Shown: positions 27,138 through 38,296 of the stretch, one piece after another
Layout: every line of letters begins with the position of its first letter
Numbering within the stretch: position 1 is the first letter of the stretch
Assembly (NCBI GenBank): GCA_028532985.1
Contig: JANCIK010000001.1
Location: 1 to 64,000, forward strand
DNA length: 64,000 nt
DNA from: Stropharia rugosoannulata
Taxonomy: Eukaryota; Basidiomycota; Agaricomycetes; Agaricales; Strophariaceae
Direction of reading: 5' to 3'
Notes under the pieces: model-generated
Seen by the model: the letters and a program-made list of their open reading frames with translations, nothing else
What the model was told of the DNA's origin: nothing
Databases searched by the model: none
Made by a program: the position numbers and the translations under genes

Positions 27138-27599
27138 GTGTTCTGCTTCGAGTCCTTGGTGCACACACAGCTGGGGCGCGTGGAGCCCCAGTTTCACGAA
27201 GCTGGAGGAGTGTACTCAGTGCAGACAATATTGCGAAGCAAGTTCACAAGTTTTGACTGTTCTGCTTCGAGTACTCGGTGCACACGCAACTGGGGCGCGT
27301 GGAGCCCCAGTTTCACGATGCTGGAGCACTGTACTCAGTGCAGACAATATTGCGAAGCAAGTTCACAAGTTTTGACTGTTCTGCTTCGAGTACTTGGTGC
27401 ACACGAAGCTGGGGCTCCACGCGCCCCAATTTCACGAAGCTGGAGCAATGTACTCAGTGCAGACAATATTGCGAAGCAGGATCACAAGTATTGAGTGTTC
27501 TGCTTCGAGTCCTTGGTGCACACACAGCTGGGGCGCGTGGAGCCCCAGTTTCACGAAGCTGGAGGAGTGTACTCAGTGCTCACAACCAGTTGTATCCAT

Positions 27600-27760
27600 C
27601 TGTCTCAACCAAACCCACCACCAATTGTCCCAACCCAACCAGTCCCTATCATACTGAACCCATCCCAACCCAACACATCCCTACTCATCTGGGCCCAACC
27701 CAACTCATCCCTAGGGCTGAACCCTACTCCCAACCCTACCCAAAAAACAAAAAAGTAGCC
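27600..27760 (+). repeat. Degenerate CCCAAC-rich tract at satellite edge
   Basis: Just beyond the last monomer the plus strand becomes almost free of G and is built from loosely repeated CCCAACC, AACCCATC and AACCCTAC units, ending in an A-rich run near 27750. It resembles a decayed short C-rich microsatellite. The units are telomere-like in composition but are not the canonical CCCTAA of most filamentous fungi. Confidence 0.7.
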
Positions 27761-30700
27761 CATAACCCCCTTCGCGCCCATGACAGACTCGGACACTCGC
27801 TGGTAGGAAGAGAAAGGTCATGTTCCCCGGTGAAGCAGTGATCAGTCTAGGTGCACATACCTTCACATTTTGGTTTCTTTTTTGACTGACCGTAACCATT
27901 TCGTCCTAACAGACGGTCTTGCACACAGAACAGGTGCTGGCAGTTCTACAACAGAGATTTCGGAATTGCAGGTACTGGAGCCAGCCTCGTCGTCATCGTC
28001 GTCAACCCGGCTGCGATTTCCGAGTCGCAGCCAACTCACGACATTGGAGCCATTCAGACTATCGCAAGAAAAAGGCTTAGAATGAAGGGTGAGGGATGTG
28101 GTTTTTGTTAAGGCGATATCTTGATTTGCTATCGATATTTCCATCTATTTATCAGGTGATCTACTCCAAGATCAACGCGCACGTCGCGCGCCTTACGTAA
28201 AACCACACCATGTCGCTTGTTCTCCATGCTCGGAGCGTCCTATAATAATTACAAGTACTGAAGTATACTGAAAATGAGTGAAGCAGGCATGACACGGAGA
28301 CATGTTTGGTAAGCGAGATGGGAGGGGGTTGGGAGGGGGTGCTGCCTGGCCCTGGAGTCGACTGATACGGCTACACCCTCGTACGTCTCGTACGGCCCAG
28401 TCTAGCTACCGTATATTTTTGGCAGGTATATATCGCGAACGTGGATCCTCGTCACTGGTGTGAGTATTTTGATCTAGGCTTATTTTGGTTATTTCACGCT
28501 TATAGTCTGGTGTTTATTTACTTGACTCCGCCTGCACTTCTGGTATCAGTCTGTACGGAGGAATTTTTATATTGTACGGGCTTAGAGAAGTTGTTAATGC
28601 AGTATTATACAATCGAATGTTCAAGTTTATTTGCTATTTACTCAAATGTACGAATTGCGTAAAGCAAGCTTTATAACTATGCATATCTGTGCGGGTCCCA
28701 TACAAATACCTAATACTCGACGAGCCTTGGCCCCAACCTGCCCCGGTTTTGTAACTCACACTTCATACGTTGCGCACCATTCCACTCTGTTCCCTCCCCG
28801 CTGCGCATCCCGCCCTCTCCCCGCTCTCCTACCCTGCCACTCCCCGTGGTTGCATTCTGTTCCTGGTCCTTACTTGTACTTGCCCTATACTTGAGTTCCA
28901 TGGACATCCCGCGTGCCGAGCCCTAGTCTGCAATCAATTAATCATGTTTTTATATGCCTCGTTACTAAGTATGCATGGCACGCCCTAGTCCACAAGTGAG
29001 CCATTGCAAAGCACGCGCCGTAACACGCCGCTCCTTACAATATGGTACAATGTGCGGCCCTCCCACTAGATCTCCCGCTTGGCATCTGATTCTCCGCTCT
29101 GTGTCAGTACACAGCACTATCCTCAAGGCGGAAGCTGACATTAACCTCCACGTCATTATGCTCAAGGTGGATGGGCAAGGGAGTATATAACTGCGCAACC
29201 GTTTCTTTATGTCTCATCCACCATTGGCCAGGCGCACAAGTATCCGTAGTGCCCACGCCATCGACATAAAAATGTGTTGCAGGGAGCAGCGCGACTGTAC
29301 GTCTGGATGTGCGTCCCGGCAATTGAATATTGAGATCTCAAGTACAAAATCAGCGCGCTACATCCAGGAGCCCACCGAGGATGACAGCGGTAGCAGACGG
29401 TAACACGAGGTGCTTTGCATGAGTGTTAATCGACAAATAGGCACAGCGACACACGCGTTAGATACGGGGAGGTGCTGCATGGCGCGGCGCGGTGGAGAAA
29501 GGACACGGCGGGGCGGGAGTCGGGACATCGGACAAGGCGCGACTAGTAACTTGCGCGACCCGGCGTGGTCGGGTGGGTATAGTTGGGGTGAGGCGGGAGG
29601 TGACCAGTGACCGTCGACCAGTGCCAGTGAGGCCTTGAAGTGTGGACGTAGGTAGTTCTTTCTGGTCCACCCTGTCCACCCATGCGCACCGATTCCGCGA
29701 ACCGGTCCGATGCCCGACACGGGAAGGAGAATGAGGATGGATAGCTGGCATACTCTGGGGTGGGCCGGAGGTGGAGAGGCAGCTTGACGGACGGGGTGCT
29801 GCACGCCCCTGCATATGCACGAGCGAGCCCCATTGCGTCTGTCTTTTCTTTTCCATGAACTGTAGCTGGATTCCGGTGCAAGGCCGTAACCGGGCAGGCG
29901 TGAGACTTGGAGCTCTGGAGTGATGAGTCGGGTTGAAAGGCTGCTGCCGGTGGAGGCACGGATATGCAGCTTCGTCTGCGAGGCCGGATGCGGTGCGTGG
30001 GCGTGGGCGTGGAGCGAGGAGAGGCGAGGGGGAATAAGGGGACGCGCTGGTGAGCGGTTCGGAGTGCGTGACGTTCACGTGCGACGGGGAATCGGATGCA
30101 CGCTTAGAGGCTTACAGAGCAATGTGTTAGCAGAGAAATGGCAGAGTCCATGATATAACATAGGAATATACACTCTGGCGAGCGGGGAGCGGGGAGGCCG
30201 ACCCAAGGGTATCCTCCCAGAGAAGGCATAAGCGGGGAGGGTGACCAAATGGAAGTCGATCGTATTGGGGAAAGGAGCAGCTACGGCTGAGACGAACAAA
30301 TGCGATCGAGAGTGTAATGGGCCACGGAGACATCGCTCCTGCATTCAGCGGTGATCACCCCCCGTTGCTGATGACGTGCCTGTACCTTTAAAATGCACAA
30401 TCTGATAAGCAGAGGCCCCAAGCCCAGGTCGGACATCGTCACCGATGATTATGACCGTGAATGAATCCGAGTGTTCAACAACGAGGAGCGGTGGAAATCG
30501 GCGTATGCAGGGAAAGGGTGTAGGTGCTGGACAACGGGACGCGACATAGGCTGGGTTGTTGATGGGGTGGGGACTGCCTTTCTACGCCGCGCAGGGAGGG
30601 CGGGGCCAGGCAAGAGGGGCCTATACGTACCTACCGATACATAAGTTGCAGCCATTTCCAGGTAAACAGGGCACATACATTGATAAATCTTCGTTGTCTG

Positions 30701-33700
30701 CACTTTTCCTCTTCTCCCCGCCGTACCTGGCAACCCTCGTCTTATGCCCGTCATGACCCAGACCACTCCTCATCCATCACACCGGACATCGATGGAGTAG
30801 AACCACATAGCAAGCGCTCCAGGTCCGAAACGAGGCTGCGGGGTCTTCCTTCCTCCAGCTGTGCGGTGCGCCGAATGGGAGCAATCTGAAGCGAGACCAC
30901 TGGCTCCATTACAAGTCCAATGCGACAATGAGACGGGGTGAAATTTTGTTTACAAACAGACATACCTAGCAAGTCTTGCCCTCGCCATACGGCGGCTGTA
31001 CTCCTCGACTTTGCTTTACCGCATACTTGTGTTGACCTGAACCTGACAAGGGACGTGAGGCCTGCCTGTTTCTCAGCGAGCAGATGATGGCGGGGAAAGG
31101 CAAGAAGCTGACGCAGCGTCGCCGAACCGTGTGGCACGCAAGCGGCACCAGGACCCCAGAACACAGCCGGAACGGAACGCTTTACGTTCCCCGAAGTACT
31201 CGCTCGCCGACAAACATCAAGGTTTTTTTTCTAAAAAATTTGAAATAGTTATGTTCGATACAAAGGTGTTCTACGCGGTCTCTACCAGCGCGGAAACGGT
31301 CCATCTGTCATGGTTAAAACTTGGATAAGGTACGGCATACACGGCCTGGAAAGTGCACTGACATAATATGTTCACTGGCAGTCACCAGGAGTAATGGAGA
31401 CAGAGGGAGAGGTATCAAGCAAGAAGGGGCAACATGGTACCATGCAGCGGCGCACATATAGTGAAAAATTAGATAATGCACAAGAAGAAGCGAGGCAGGG
31501 ATTCCTACTGTGAATGGACGGCACGAGGCAACGGTATAGAGGTGAGAGACCCGGCATAGGTCGTAGCCTACTGCGATAGGTAAGAGACTGCATACACGTG
31601 TTGGCATGGGCTCCAGGTATGTGCTTCAGACCATTTACTGGCTCACGCGCAAAAAACCACCATGTTGTGCGGTCGGCATAGCGCTAATAATATTCTCCTT
31701 TCCTTGATTTCCTCTGGCCTTGATTTGTTTTCAATGTTCGGCCCAATCTTTCCTTTGGGAAACAGCTTGAGTCCTGCCTTACCTTCCATTATCTCTTTGT
31801 GTCCCCTTATCTAGCCTCAATTTATGCCTTATATCGTAGGGCTTTAGACACATTAAGGTCTTCGTTGTAGTATGCGCATCACAATGAAACAATGCATTCA
31901 GCCCGTGTAAGCTTGCTTACTCAGGTAATTCACACTGGCCTAGCATGGTCATGGTATGAGTTATATGTGTATACTCCACAAAGTAAGTCTGATATCATCC
32001 TCACGCAATGACCTCGATATACATACGTCTCAACGGTTTGGCAAACCAACCATGGGAGAACAATGCGGAAGGCGATGCACCATGCCCATTGCCGGTCCGC
32101 CTCGTTCCGGGGTCCCCGCGCCACATTGCTTGTTCGGCGGCAGCGCATCGCCATGTCTATCTGAAGCCACCTCGACCACTCCGCCGTTTGTACCGCCTTG
32201 CCAACCCTGCTGTCTTTCCTTCGCTAATTACAGAATTGGGCCCTCGCCCGATGCCTCCGTCCGACAGGTCTTTGCATATAGCCCTTGACGTGGATACGCC
32301 TTGTCGCGCACCCCCTGAATCATGCAGCCCGGGATAAGCTGCGCGCTAGTCTTATGCGCAACACCTGTCCACCCCGTACCGGCGTGTATCCAAAGCGCTG
32401 TGGCCATGCCAAAAGACATCTTCCACCACCAATCAGGCCTGCCGCTTTCGCACCGAGCAACCATCCGATGTTCGCTTCACCCTGCGCGTCCATGCTCACC
32501 TCTCTCATATCTCGTACTCGAACGCAAGCTGTCTGGGCACTCTTATTCGGTATCCTTATGGAAAGTAGGGACCGCGGGGACGGTACGTGGACCTCGGAGA
32601 TTTTCCAGTAACCACCCTCATCCGACCCCAACTCATACTTTCCCGGCGCTCTGCACCGCCAGCGGCGGGTCAGATTCCTGCACTAAATTCTATCCCTCAC
32701 AAGAGCTCAGCACATCTCATTCGCGCGTTGGCGTCGCTGGTCAGAACGATATCTAGAAGTATGTCGCTGCCCACGGGCCATCGGCTCCCCTTTAACCGCC
32801 TACGGCTCCCTCCGGAAAGATCTCCATTGGAGGCGGCGGCGTAGGGAAGATCCGCCACATCTCGCACCAGCGCTCGCGCTCTTTTCCCACAGCGTACTCC
32901 ACCAGCCTTGGAAGCTTGGGTAACACCAATCCGGGCAACGACCACCCACATGCCCAATATCATCAACGAGGAGGAGCGCCGCCGCTTTGGTATGGTAGGA
33001 GGGTAGAGCCGACGAACTCTCTCCTCCGTACATGTCATACATCCCTTTACCTGCGTCTCTCGCCCCCTGGGACCTGCATTACATCTCATGTTCACACTCT
33101 CCCTCCTGTCTTTCGCGGGCAGTCCTCTCAGTTCCATGCTCCGCTGCAGCACTTCTTGCCCGACTGATGCATGGCTGCTCCGAATTCATGGCTACGCACC
33201 CAGACTCTAAGTCCTACGCGTCTGTACTAATTGAATTACCGACCCTCCTTTCCCCTTCCATCGTCCTCCATCTCCACTATTATATCTCTTGCTAACAGTA
33301 GTAGGTATAATCTTCACATAACAAGTAAACGACGAATGAATAACAAATACTTAATTTTCCCTTTGTTACTTACGGGTCCATAACTGTTCATGCGCGAAAA
33401 TGATATGTTTCGGACATGTTTTCAATATCAATAGCCTTTGTATACGTTATCAGTGATGCTTTCGGTCCTCCTCATCATACACCCACGTTCTTCAGTATGC
33501 CCAGATTGTCCCTGGACTTCTGAACAATCTCGGCCGTCTATCAGTGCTCTAAAAGGGAATCTCACTACATGCCGTGCTCGGTGGCGTTGTCGGCTCGCTT
33601 CTGTGACGAACAAGCGTAGAATGAAATGTTGAGACAGACTGTCTAATCTGCGCCGCACAGTCCCATTTTGCTGGAGCAAGATCAGAACACAGATGTGCCC

Positions 33701-34042
33701 GCAGACTCAGGGAAGATGTAGACTGTTCGGCGGCGTGTGGGCTGCACTGTAACATACATGGGTGGTGTGCGTTGAACATCTTATGTCAACAGCGTGTAAA
33801 TAGTTTAGTATAAGTCATAATTCATGGATATACCTATGGGCTTTTATTCGCACCGGAAACAGTATGGGGTCAAACCGTGACGTTGACAATTTAGGACGTT
33901 ATTACTTAGATAAATCTCGGACTGCTCAGCAATTTACAGGTTTAGGCTCTTCATACTAAAACACTATTTACTTTGAACAGAATTAAACGGTTCAAACTAC
34001 TTCGGAATTTCAACAAATCGTACAGGCCGGCTAGCTTCACGA
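27761..34042. other. Long stretch with no supportable gene
   Basis: Mixed composition with GC-rich patches (about 29450-30350 and 32050-33150) in which several frames on both strands are open at once, as happens in CpG-rich non-coding DNA. No frame carries a domain I recognise or a consistent donor/acceptor series. Homopolymer runs near 31224-31240 and AT-rich DNA from 33300 onward add nothing coding. I see no terminal repeats of a transposon. Confidence 0.5.
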
Positions 34043-34605
34043 TCAGTTTCTGATAACGAGGTCGCCCAGAGACTGGATATGTGTTGGTACGTAGGTGACG
34101 CCAAGTACTACCGTAGAAAAGTATGGAATAAATTTCATAACAGCGTTATTCCATAGAAATACCGGCTTACCTTTCGCAGTGCTCGATGTCTTCCAAGTGA
34201 TGTGCGTGTCCGCGGCAAGATGAAGAACGTCGCCCGTCTTAATAGTGAAGGTCTCCCCAGGCTTGCTCCTATCTTCCCCTTCCATCTCGCCTGGGAATTG
34301 TTAAGCCTGATCCATTTTATGAAAGGTGACATTTACCTTCGACTACGTATGCAACAGTTGGACCGGGATAGTGTGCGGATAACGGCTCACCAGCCTTGAG
34401 CACCGCAATGGCAGACATGAGGTGGTCTGTTTCGTGGTCTGCGGGCTGCTCGTGGAGGTCATGAACCTTGAGGTGGTTAAAGTCTGCGTCTTCTGGAACA
34501 TTCTCGACATGCTGGTGAACGTCTTCCCGGTGCTTGGGAGAAGTAATTTTATTAGTTTGCCCGCATCAACATAGATAGGTGGCGTTGTAGTACCTTGTAA
34601 GGCAT
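34043..34605 (-). CDS. Small cupin-fold protein, four exons
   Basis: Exons (minus strand) are 34594-34605, 34337-34532, 34171-34290 and 34043-34107. They are joined across introns of 61, 46 and 63 nt, all GT-AG, the first with an ACTAAT branch sequence. They give a continuous 130-residue product starting at ATG 34605 and ending in TGA. Residues 51-105 carry the cupin core: AGEPLSAHYPGP, VAYVVEGEME, GETFTIKTGDVLHL and HITWKTS, followed by a C-terminal strand GVTYVPTH. The two classical cupin motifs are degenerate: motif 1 lacks HxH and its glutamate, and motif 2 has Ala for Pro but keeps a late His. Metal-dependent catalysis is therefore doubtful. Small single-domain cupins of this kind (RmlC-like, EutQ/DUF861-like) are common in fungi and usually of unknown function. 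The gene stands alone. Confidence 0.7.
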
Positions 34606-35563
34606 TTTTTTTCGTTCGAGGGGAATACGAGGTCAACTGGACAGGGAGAGGATAAGTTCTTGTTTGCTACGTGTAGTTCTTTCGTCTTTTATATATTGTT
34701 AATCTAACTGGTACGTAACGCTAGATGGGCTGGAAATTCAATCCAATGTGTTAGTCAAAATTAGCTAGCACCGTTTCATATATCAATCAGCAGTGTTCAG
34801 GTGATCTGCCATACATGAGAGCAATTTCGAACTGCTCGCTTCACACCCCCAACCGAGTAGGAATTGATCGGGCAGTGTCATTTGTGGCGCTGTGCATCGA
34901 TGCCGGCAACCTCTATAGTATCTCACTATGTATGGAAGGGCTCTTCTGGTCTGCTGACTTGTGCTGACAGTCGACCTGCTGTAATACCATACTATCTACA
35001 TCCTCATGTCATGCGTATAGCTGCCCGTGTACAGGGTGAATGGAAATATATTGACCCGTGGCACGCGTACATCATGCATCTGCGTTCTAGTATCTTTGAG
35101 GTAGCGATCAGCTGTCGGCGAAGAGCAAATGGTACGGTATAATATGTTGAAAAGATATTTGTTCTATGCCTTTCACCAACGTACTACGGTATCTACTACC
35201 TCTACATATGCTTTCTCTCTCTTCATCTTGCTATATACATATATTTAATGTCTAAATGAATCGCTATCGTCTCTTTCTATTTACATAGCACATAATCTAC
35301 GCGTTGAAATCGGTAATCTCTACATACTAACAGGACAAGTTAATTTCATTCTTGTCGTAATAATATAATTTCCTCTACATACGGCGTATATGATGATATG
35401 GGAGTATTATCTCGACTTACGTAGTACAGACAGATCAAATGGATCGCCTTCTGGCCTGATTTCATTTGACTCTCGCCGTCAGGCCTTGAGTATACAGGCT
35501 AACAATCAATCTCTCTACCGCTCGTCAGGTGTATATTGAACTTACCTTCCAAGCTCTAGCACA
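34606..35563. other. AT-rich intergenic region
   Basis: Separates the minus-strand cupin from a possible plus-strand gene, so it would hold both promoters. The part from 35150 to 35420 is strongly AT-rich and pyrimidine-rich. No recognised regulatory site or gene. Confidence 0.4.
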
Positions 35564-36238
35564 ATGGATGACAACCTGCGTACACCACGTCGCGATGATG
35601 CATCAGACTCCAAGAAACACGATCAGATACTACTTAACCCGCACCAGCATGCACTGGAAATCCCTGAAAGGTAAGGCCCATAGAGACAATCATCCCGTCG
35701 TTCCATTCAACCTGAAAGTAATTTCACAATTAGAAAACGTATACCCTCTCGAAAAACTGTCAAATTTTCCATTGCAGCTGCCTTTTGGCATATACCGTTC
35801 GGAATCCCACAACTTACCCCCCGGCCAGGTTCAACGGTTTTACCCATTCCTGCCGATACAGCGCCCCTCAGTTGCCCTCTCTCCAGTCTAAGTATCTGTG
35901 ACTTCCTCATGTGCTCCTATGTGCGCCCCATGCTTGTGAGATCTCTCTACATTTCTAACTATCTACGTCCCTCTCTGTGGTATCCGATATATGTTCACAA
36001 CCATGATTACGCCGTAGCTTCTGTTAATTATTGGGCTGTCCCTGCATTTAGTGACTTTACAATGTCGCTGTGTAAGGTACAATATTACCCTAGTGGCCCT
36101 AATTGGTCCCCGCTGAGTCCGTCAGTCCCGCAGTCGCGTCCCGCTTTGAGTATTGCTCTCGCTAGTAGTTCCTCGTCAGCTCAGGTTCTTCTTCTTTCGG
36201 TGAGGCTCTTCATTCAGCATTCACATACTCAACAGTGA
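35564..36238 (+). CDS. Possible two-exon gene, unknown product
   Basis: ATG at 35564 opens a 107-nt exon (begins MDDNLRTPRRDD) that ends at a GTAAGG donor at 35671. A 63-nt intron ends at TTAG (35733), and the frame continues (KRIPSRKTVKFS, then FWHIPFGIPQLTPRPG) to TGA at 36238, giving 203 residues. Codon phase is kept exactly across the splice, which is why I list it. The first about 120 residues look protein-like. From about 35937, where a GTGAGA donor-like site occurs, the composition is less convincing, so the true 3' end may use another intron. No known domain; charged N-terminus, no signal peptide or membrane segment. Confidence 0.35.
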
Positions 36239-37498
36239 TGTTGTGGACTCCACCGATTATATTATGCATTGTCACTCTTGGGCTGTACTCATTCTGGCCT
36301 TAGCAAGTGTTTACAGCAAAGCTCCGGTCCCCATTCTGAATGTTCGGTGTGATAGTGATGTCAAGTCCCGGAACGTCGAGTAACAGTTTGGCCCGTGTGG
36401 TATCGATGGCTCTGCTATATACCCACATACAATAGCCTGCACTCACAGTGACTTACTCATGGTTCAATCAGTCCGTGGCCGGCATAATTCAGACAATCTC
36501 AGGCTCACCCAGTCACCACCAATCTTGTAACATCGTTCTCGCGCCATGCAACTGTGAGCTCAATCGATATTTGTACACTCACTCGATGCTAGAGTTTCTC
36601 TCTTGCCAGAGTATCTAACTTATTAGCATCTATCATTTTGTTAACTTGTGTGAGTCTACTCTCCGCTCTACATGTACCCATCTCGGACGTGTATGCGCGC
36701 TTTCGGATAGTACTAGTGCGTAAGCTGGCCATTAATTTTTTTCCGATTTCCCAATGGATACATCTACACCTGCTGCATCTACTCCCGTTAATTTGTCCTG
36801 AATTTTGTCGTTCTCGGTTTATAGTCTCGCTCTGCCCTCGGACCGGTTACTCTACAATTACCACCGCTTCTTCCTATGTCTTGTCTATACTTAAGCGCAT
36901 ATCACTCCTTCGCAATGCGCGAGGCGCAAAACACAGTTCAAAACTTAGTAACTTATCAAAAACTCCCTGCGAGTCGTTAAGCTTTTGAGTTCCTGTTATA
37001 ACAGACAATTACTTACTCCTGAATTGCATAATTCTGCAATTGAATACACAGAGATACTCCATCTATTTGCGTCAAGTGATAGAAAAGTGAGCCTAGGTGA
37101 TCCTCGTACTCCTTTCGTTGCTTAGTAGACAACTCCACTGTTTCGTGAAGAACAACCTAGTCAATAATAGCAGTTATTCCGACTTCCATAAGTGGGCGGA
37201 CTCCCTCAAAACGTTTACAAGGAAGTCGACTGGGTTCCAGATATTGTAGTAGAGGACTCGATCCAATATGGTCGTTGTGCAAGCGTAGTTTTTGTTGCAT
37301 TTGATTGTTACGCAAATTATAATCTTTCGGATGACTACGTTTTACCCTAAATGGACCGGCAGAAGCGGCGTTACACATTCAAATAAAGGGGGGCATTCCA
37401 CGTTATCAATACTGTATGTCACGTTGATAGACAGTAGTATAGGTCGTCAAGATCTCTTTTTCCACGGCCGCCCGGCAAGCAGCGGAAATTCATACAGT
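36239..37498. other. Intergenic, nothing recognised
   Basis: AT-rich, many short frames with stops, no splice-linked exons that I could join. Lies downstream of the possible gene at 35.6-36.2 kb and of the minus-strand F-box-like frame. Confidence 0.4.
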
Positions 37499-38296
37499 TC
37501 ACATTAAAGGGAAGAGCCGCTCCAAATCGTTGAAATCTAAGAGGTTGGTGACGCTATCAATATTCATAAACCGGAGACTTTTTAGAGGTATGAGGCTATG
37601 TCCATGAAGAGTTTGTTCTATTGGCGGCATATATGGGAGAGGAATGCGAAATAATACGTGGTCGAGAGATAATGTCGTTATAAACGGTGAGGAGCACAGA
37701 GCTGGGGGTACGTCCCGGAGGTCCATTATATAAATGGATGTAAGATTAGGGCGCTTGCAGGCACCGTGAAGGGCGGCGAGGACGTCGGGGAGTAGGCCGG
37801 CTAGGGAGAGGCGGTGAAAATTGCCCACTAGGCGTAGCGCGCAGTCGTGCGGAGCATGTTGGTGGAACAGCGCGCTCAGTATGGTGGCCAACGGAACCCT
37901 TAAGTGGGGCCCAATCCCAAATGGTGAATCGAGGGTAATCTCTACCTCTTGTATATGGCTCGATACTGCTTCATCAAGCGACCATCTGTTTGATGCGATG
38001 ATCTGGGCAAGTCCTGCAACTCTCTCTGTGGCTCGAAATTTCAGCGTTATGCGTAGTCTGCATCGTTTGAATCGAATATTGCATGCAAAGGTGCGCCAGT
38101 AATGGGACATTAGGGATATAGTTGAGAGGTAGGGTGACGAACTGCCGACCATGTTTGTTAACCACATCATGATTTGTTCAATAACATGAAGAGGAAGTCT
38201 GTTGACTGGCGTTGGGTCTATTATATAGTCTGGCAATGTAAAGTATTTGTGCTGATTAGAGAAGGACCTGTATCGAACACAAGGGGTTGTTCCCAC
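37499..38296 (-). CDS. F-box-like protein, 5' end not visible
   Basis: An uninterrupted minus-strand frame of 265 codons. Residues about 33-60 read VNRLPLHVIEQIMMWL followed by LSTISLMSHYWR, the pattern of the F-box-like N-terminus found in large agaricomycete families (Leu-Pro, then a hydrophobic helix, then S-x-V-C/S-x-x-W). The rest is a leucine-rich, repeat-like solenoid (LTSIYIMDLRDVP, ITTLSLDHVLF, LKSLRFMNIDSVT). Such proteins usually act as substrate receptors of SCF ubiquitin ligases. The frame has no ATG before residue 43 and runs into TAA at 38309-38311. The start must therefore come from an upstream exon I could not join in phase, or the gene is a 5'-truncated remnant. At 265 residues it is short for the family, and the C-terminus may also be cut (a GTGAAC donor-like site overlaps the stop). 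Confidence 0.55.
   Translation of the reverse strand: MGTTPCVRYRSFSNQHKYFTLPDYIIDPTPVNRLPLHVIEQIMMWLTNMVGSSSPYLSTISLMSHYWRTFACNIRFKRCRLRITLKFRATERVAGLAQIIASNRWSLDEAVSSHIQEVEITLDSPFGIGPHLRVPLATILSALFHQHAPHDCALRLVGNFHRLSLAGLLPDVLAALHGACKRPNLTSIYIMDLRDVPPALCSSPFITTLSLDHVLFRIPLPYMPPIEQTLHGHSLIPLKSLRFMNIDSVTNLLDFNDLERLFPLM

Larger units (their letters stand above)
10020..27579. repeat. 119-bp satellite, homogenised part
   Basis: Roughly 147 direct copies of a 119-bp monomer in which register is kept exactly. Landmarks stay in phase from about 10037 to 14559, one monomer near 14691 lacks 17 bp, and phase is then kept again to about 27394. Monomers differ by a small set of recurring alternative states: CACGAAGC, CACGCAAC, CACGCAGC, CACGAACC or CTCGCAGC before the hairpin; core orientation; GCACTG, GCAATG or GCAGTG; GCAGAC, GCTGAC or GCTGCC; AGATCAC or AGTTCAC; and TTTTGACTG, TTTTGCCAG, TTTTGCATG or TTTTGAGTG. 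These states are reshuffled between units, as expected from unequal exchange and gene conversion. Because 119 is not a multiple of 3, a reading frame passes through all three frames over three monomers, so long open frames here are a by-product. The array stops inside a monomer after TACTCAGTGC at about 27579. Confidence 0.97.

Noticed and set aside
10020..27579. The array as a CRISPR-like repeat/spacer structure
   Set aside because: There are no unique spacers: the whole 119 bp is repeated, the context is eukaryotic, and no cas-type gene is present.
29458..30078. A 206-codon minus-strand open frame
   Set aside because: It lies in a GC-rich patch with competing open frames on both strands, is rich in Pro/Ser/Arg/His without domain features, and has no splice context.
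35146..36240. A possible long terminal repeat beginning TGTTGAAAAG and one ending ACTCAACA
   Set aside because: I could not find a second matching copy, a target-site duplication, a primer-binding site or any reverse transcriptase, integrase or transposase frame in the window.
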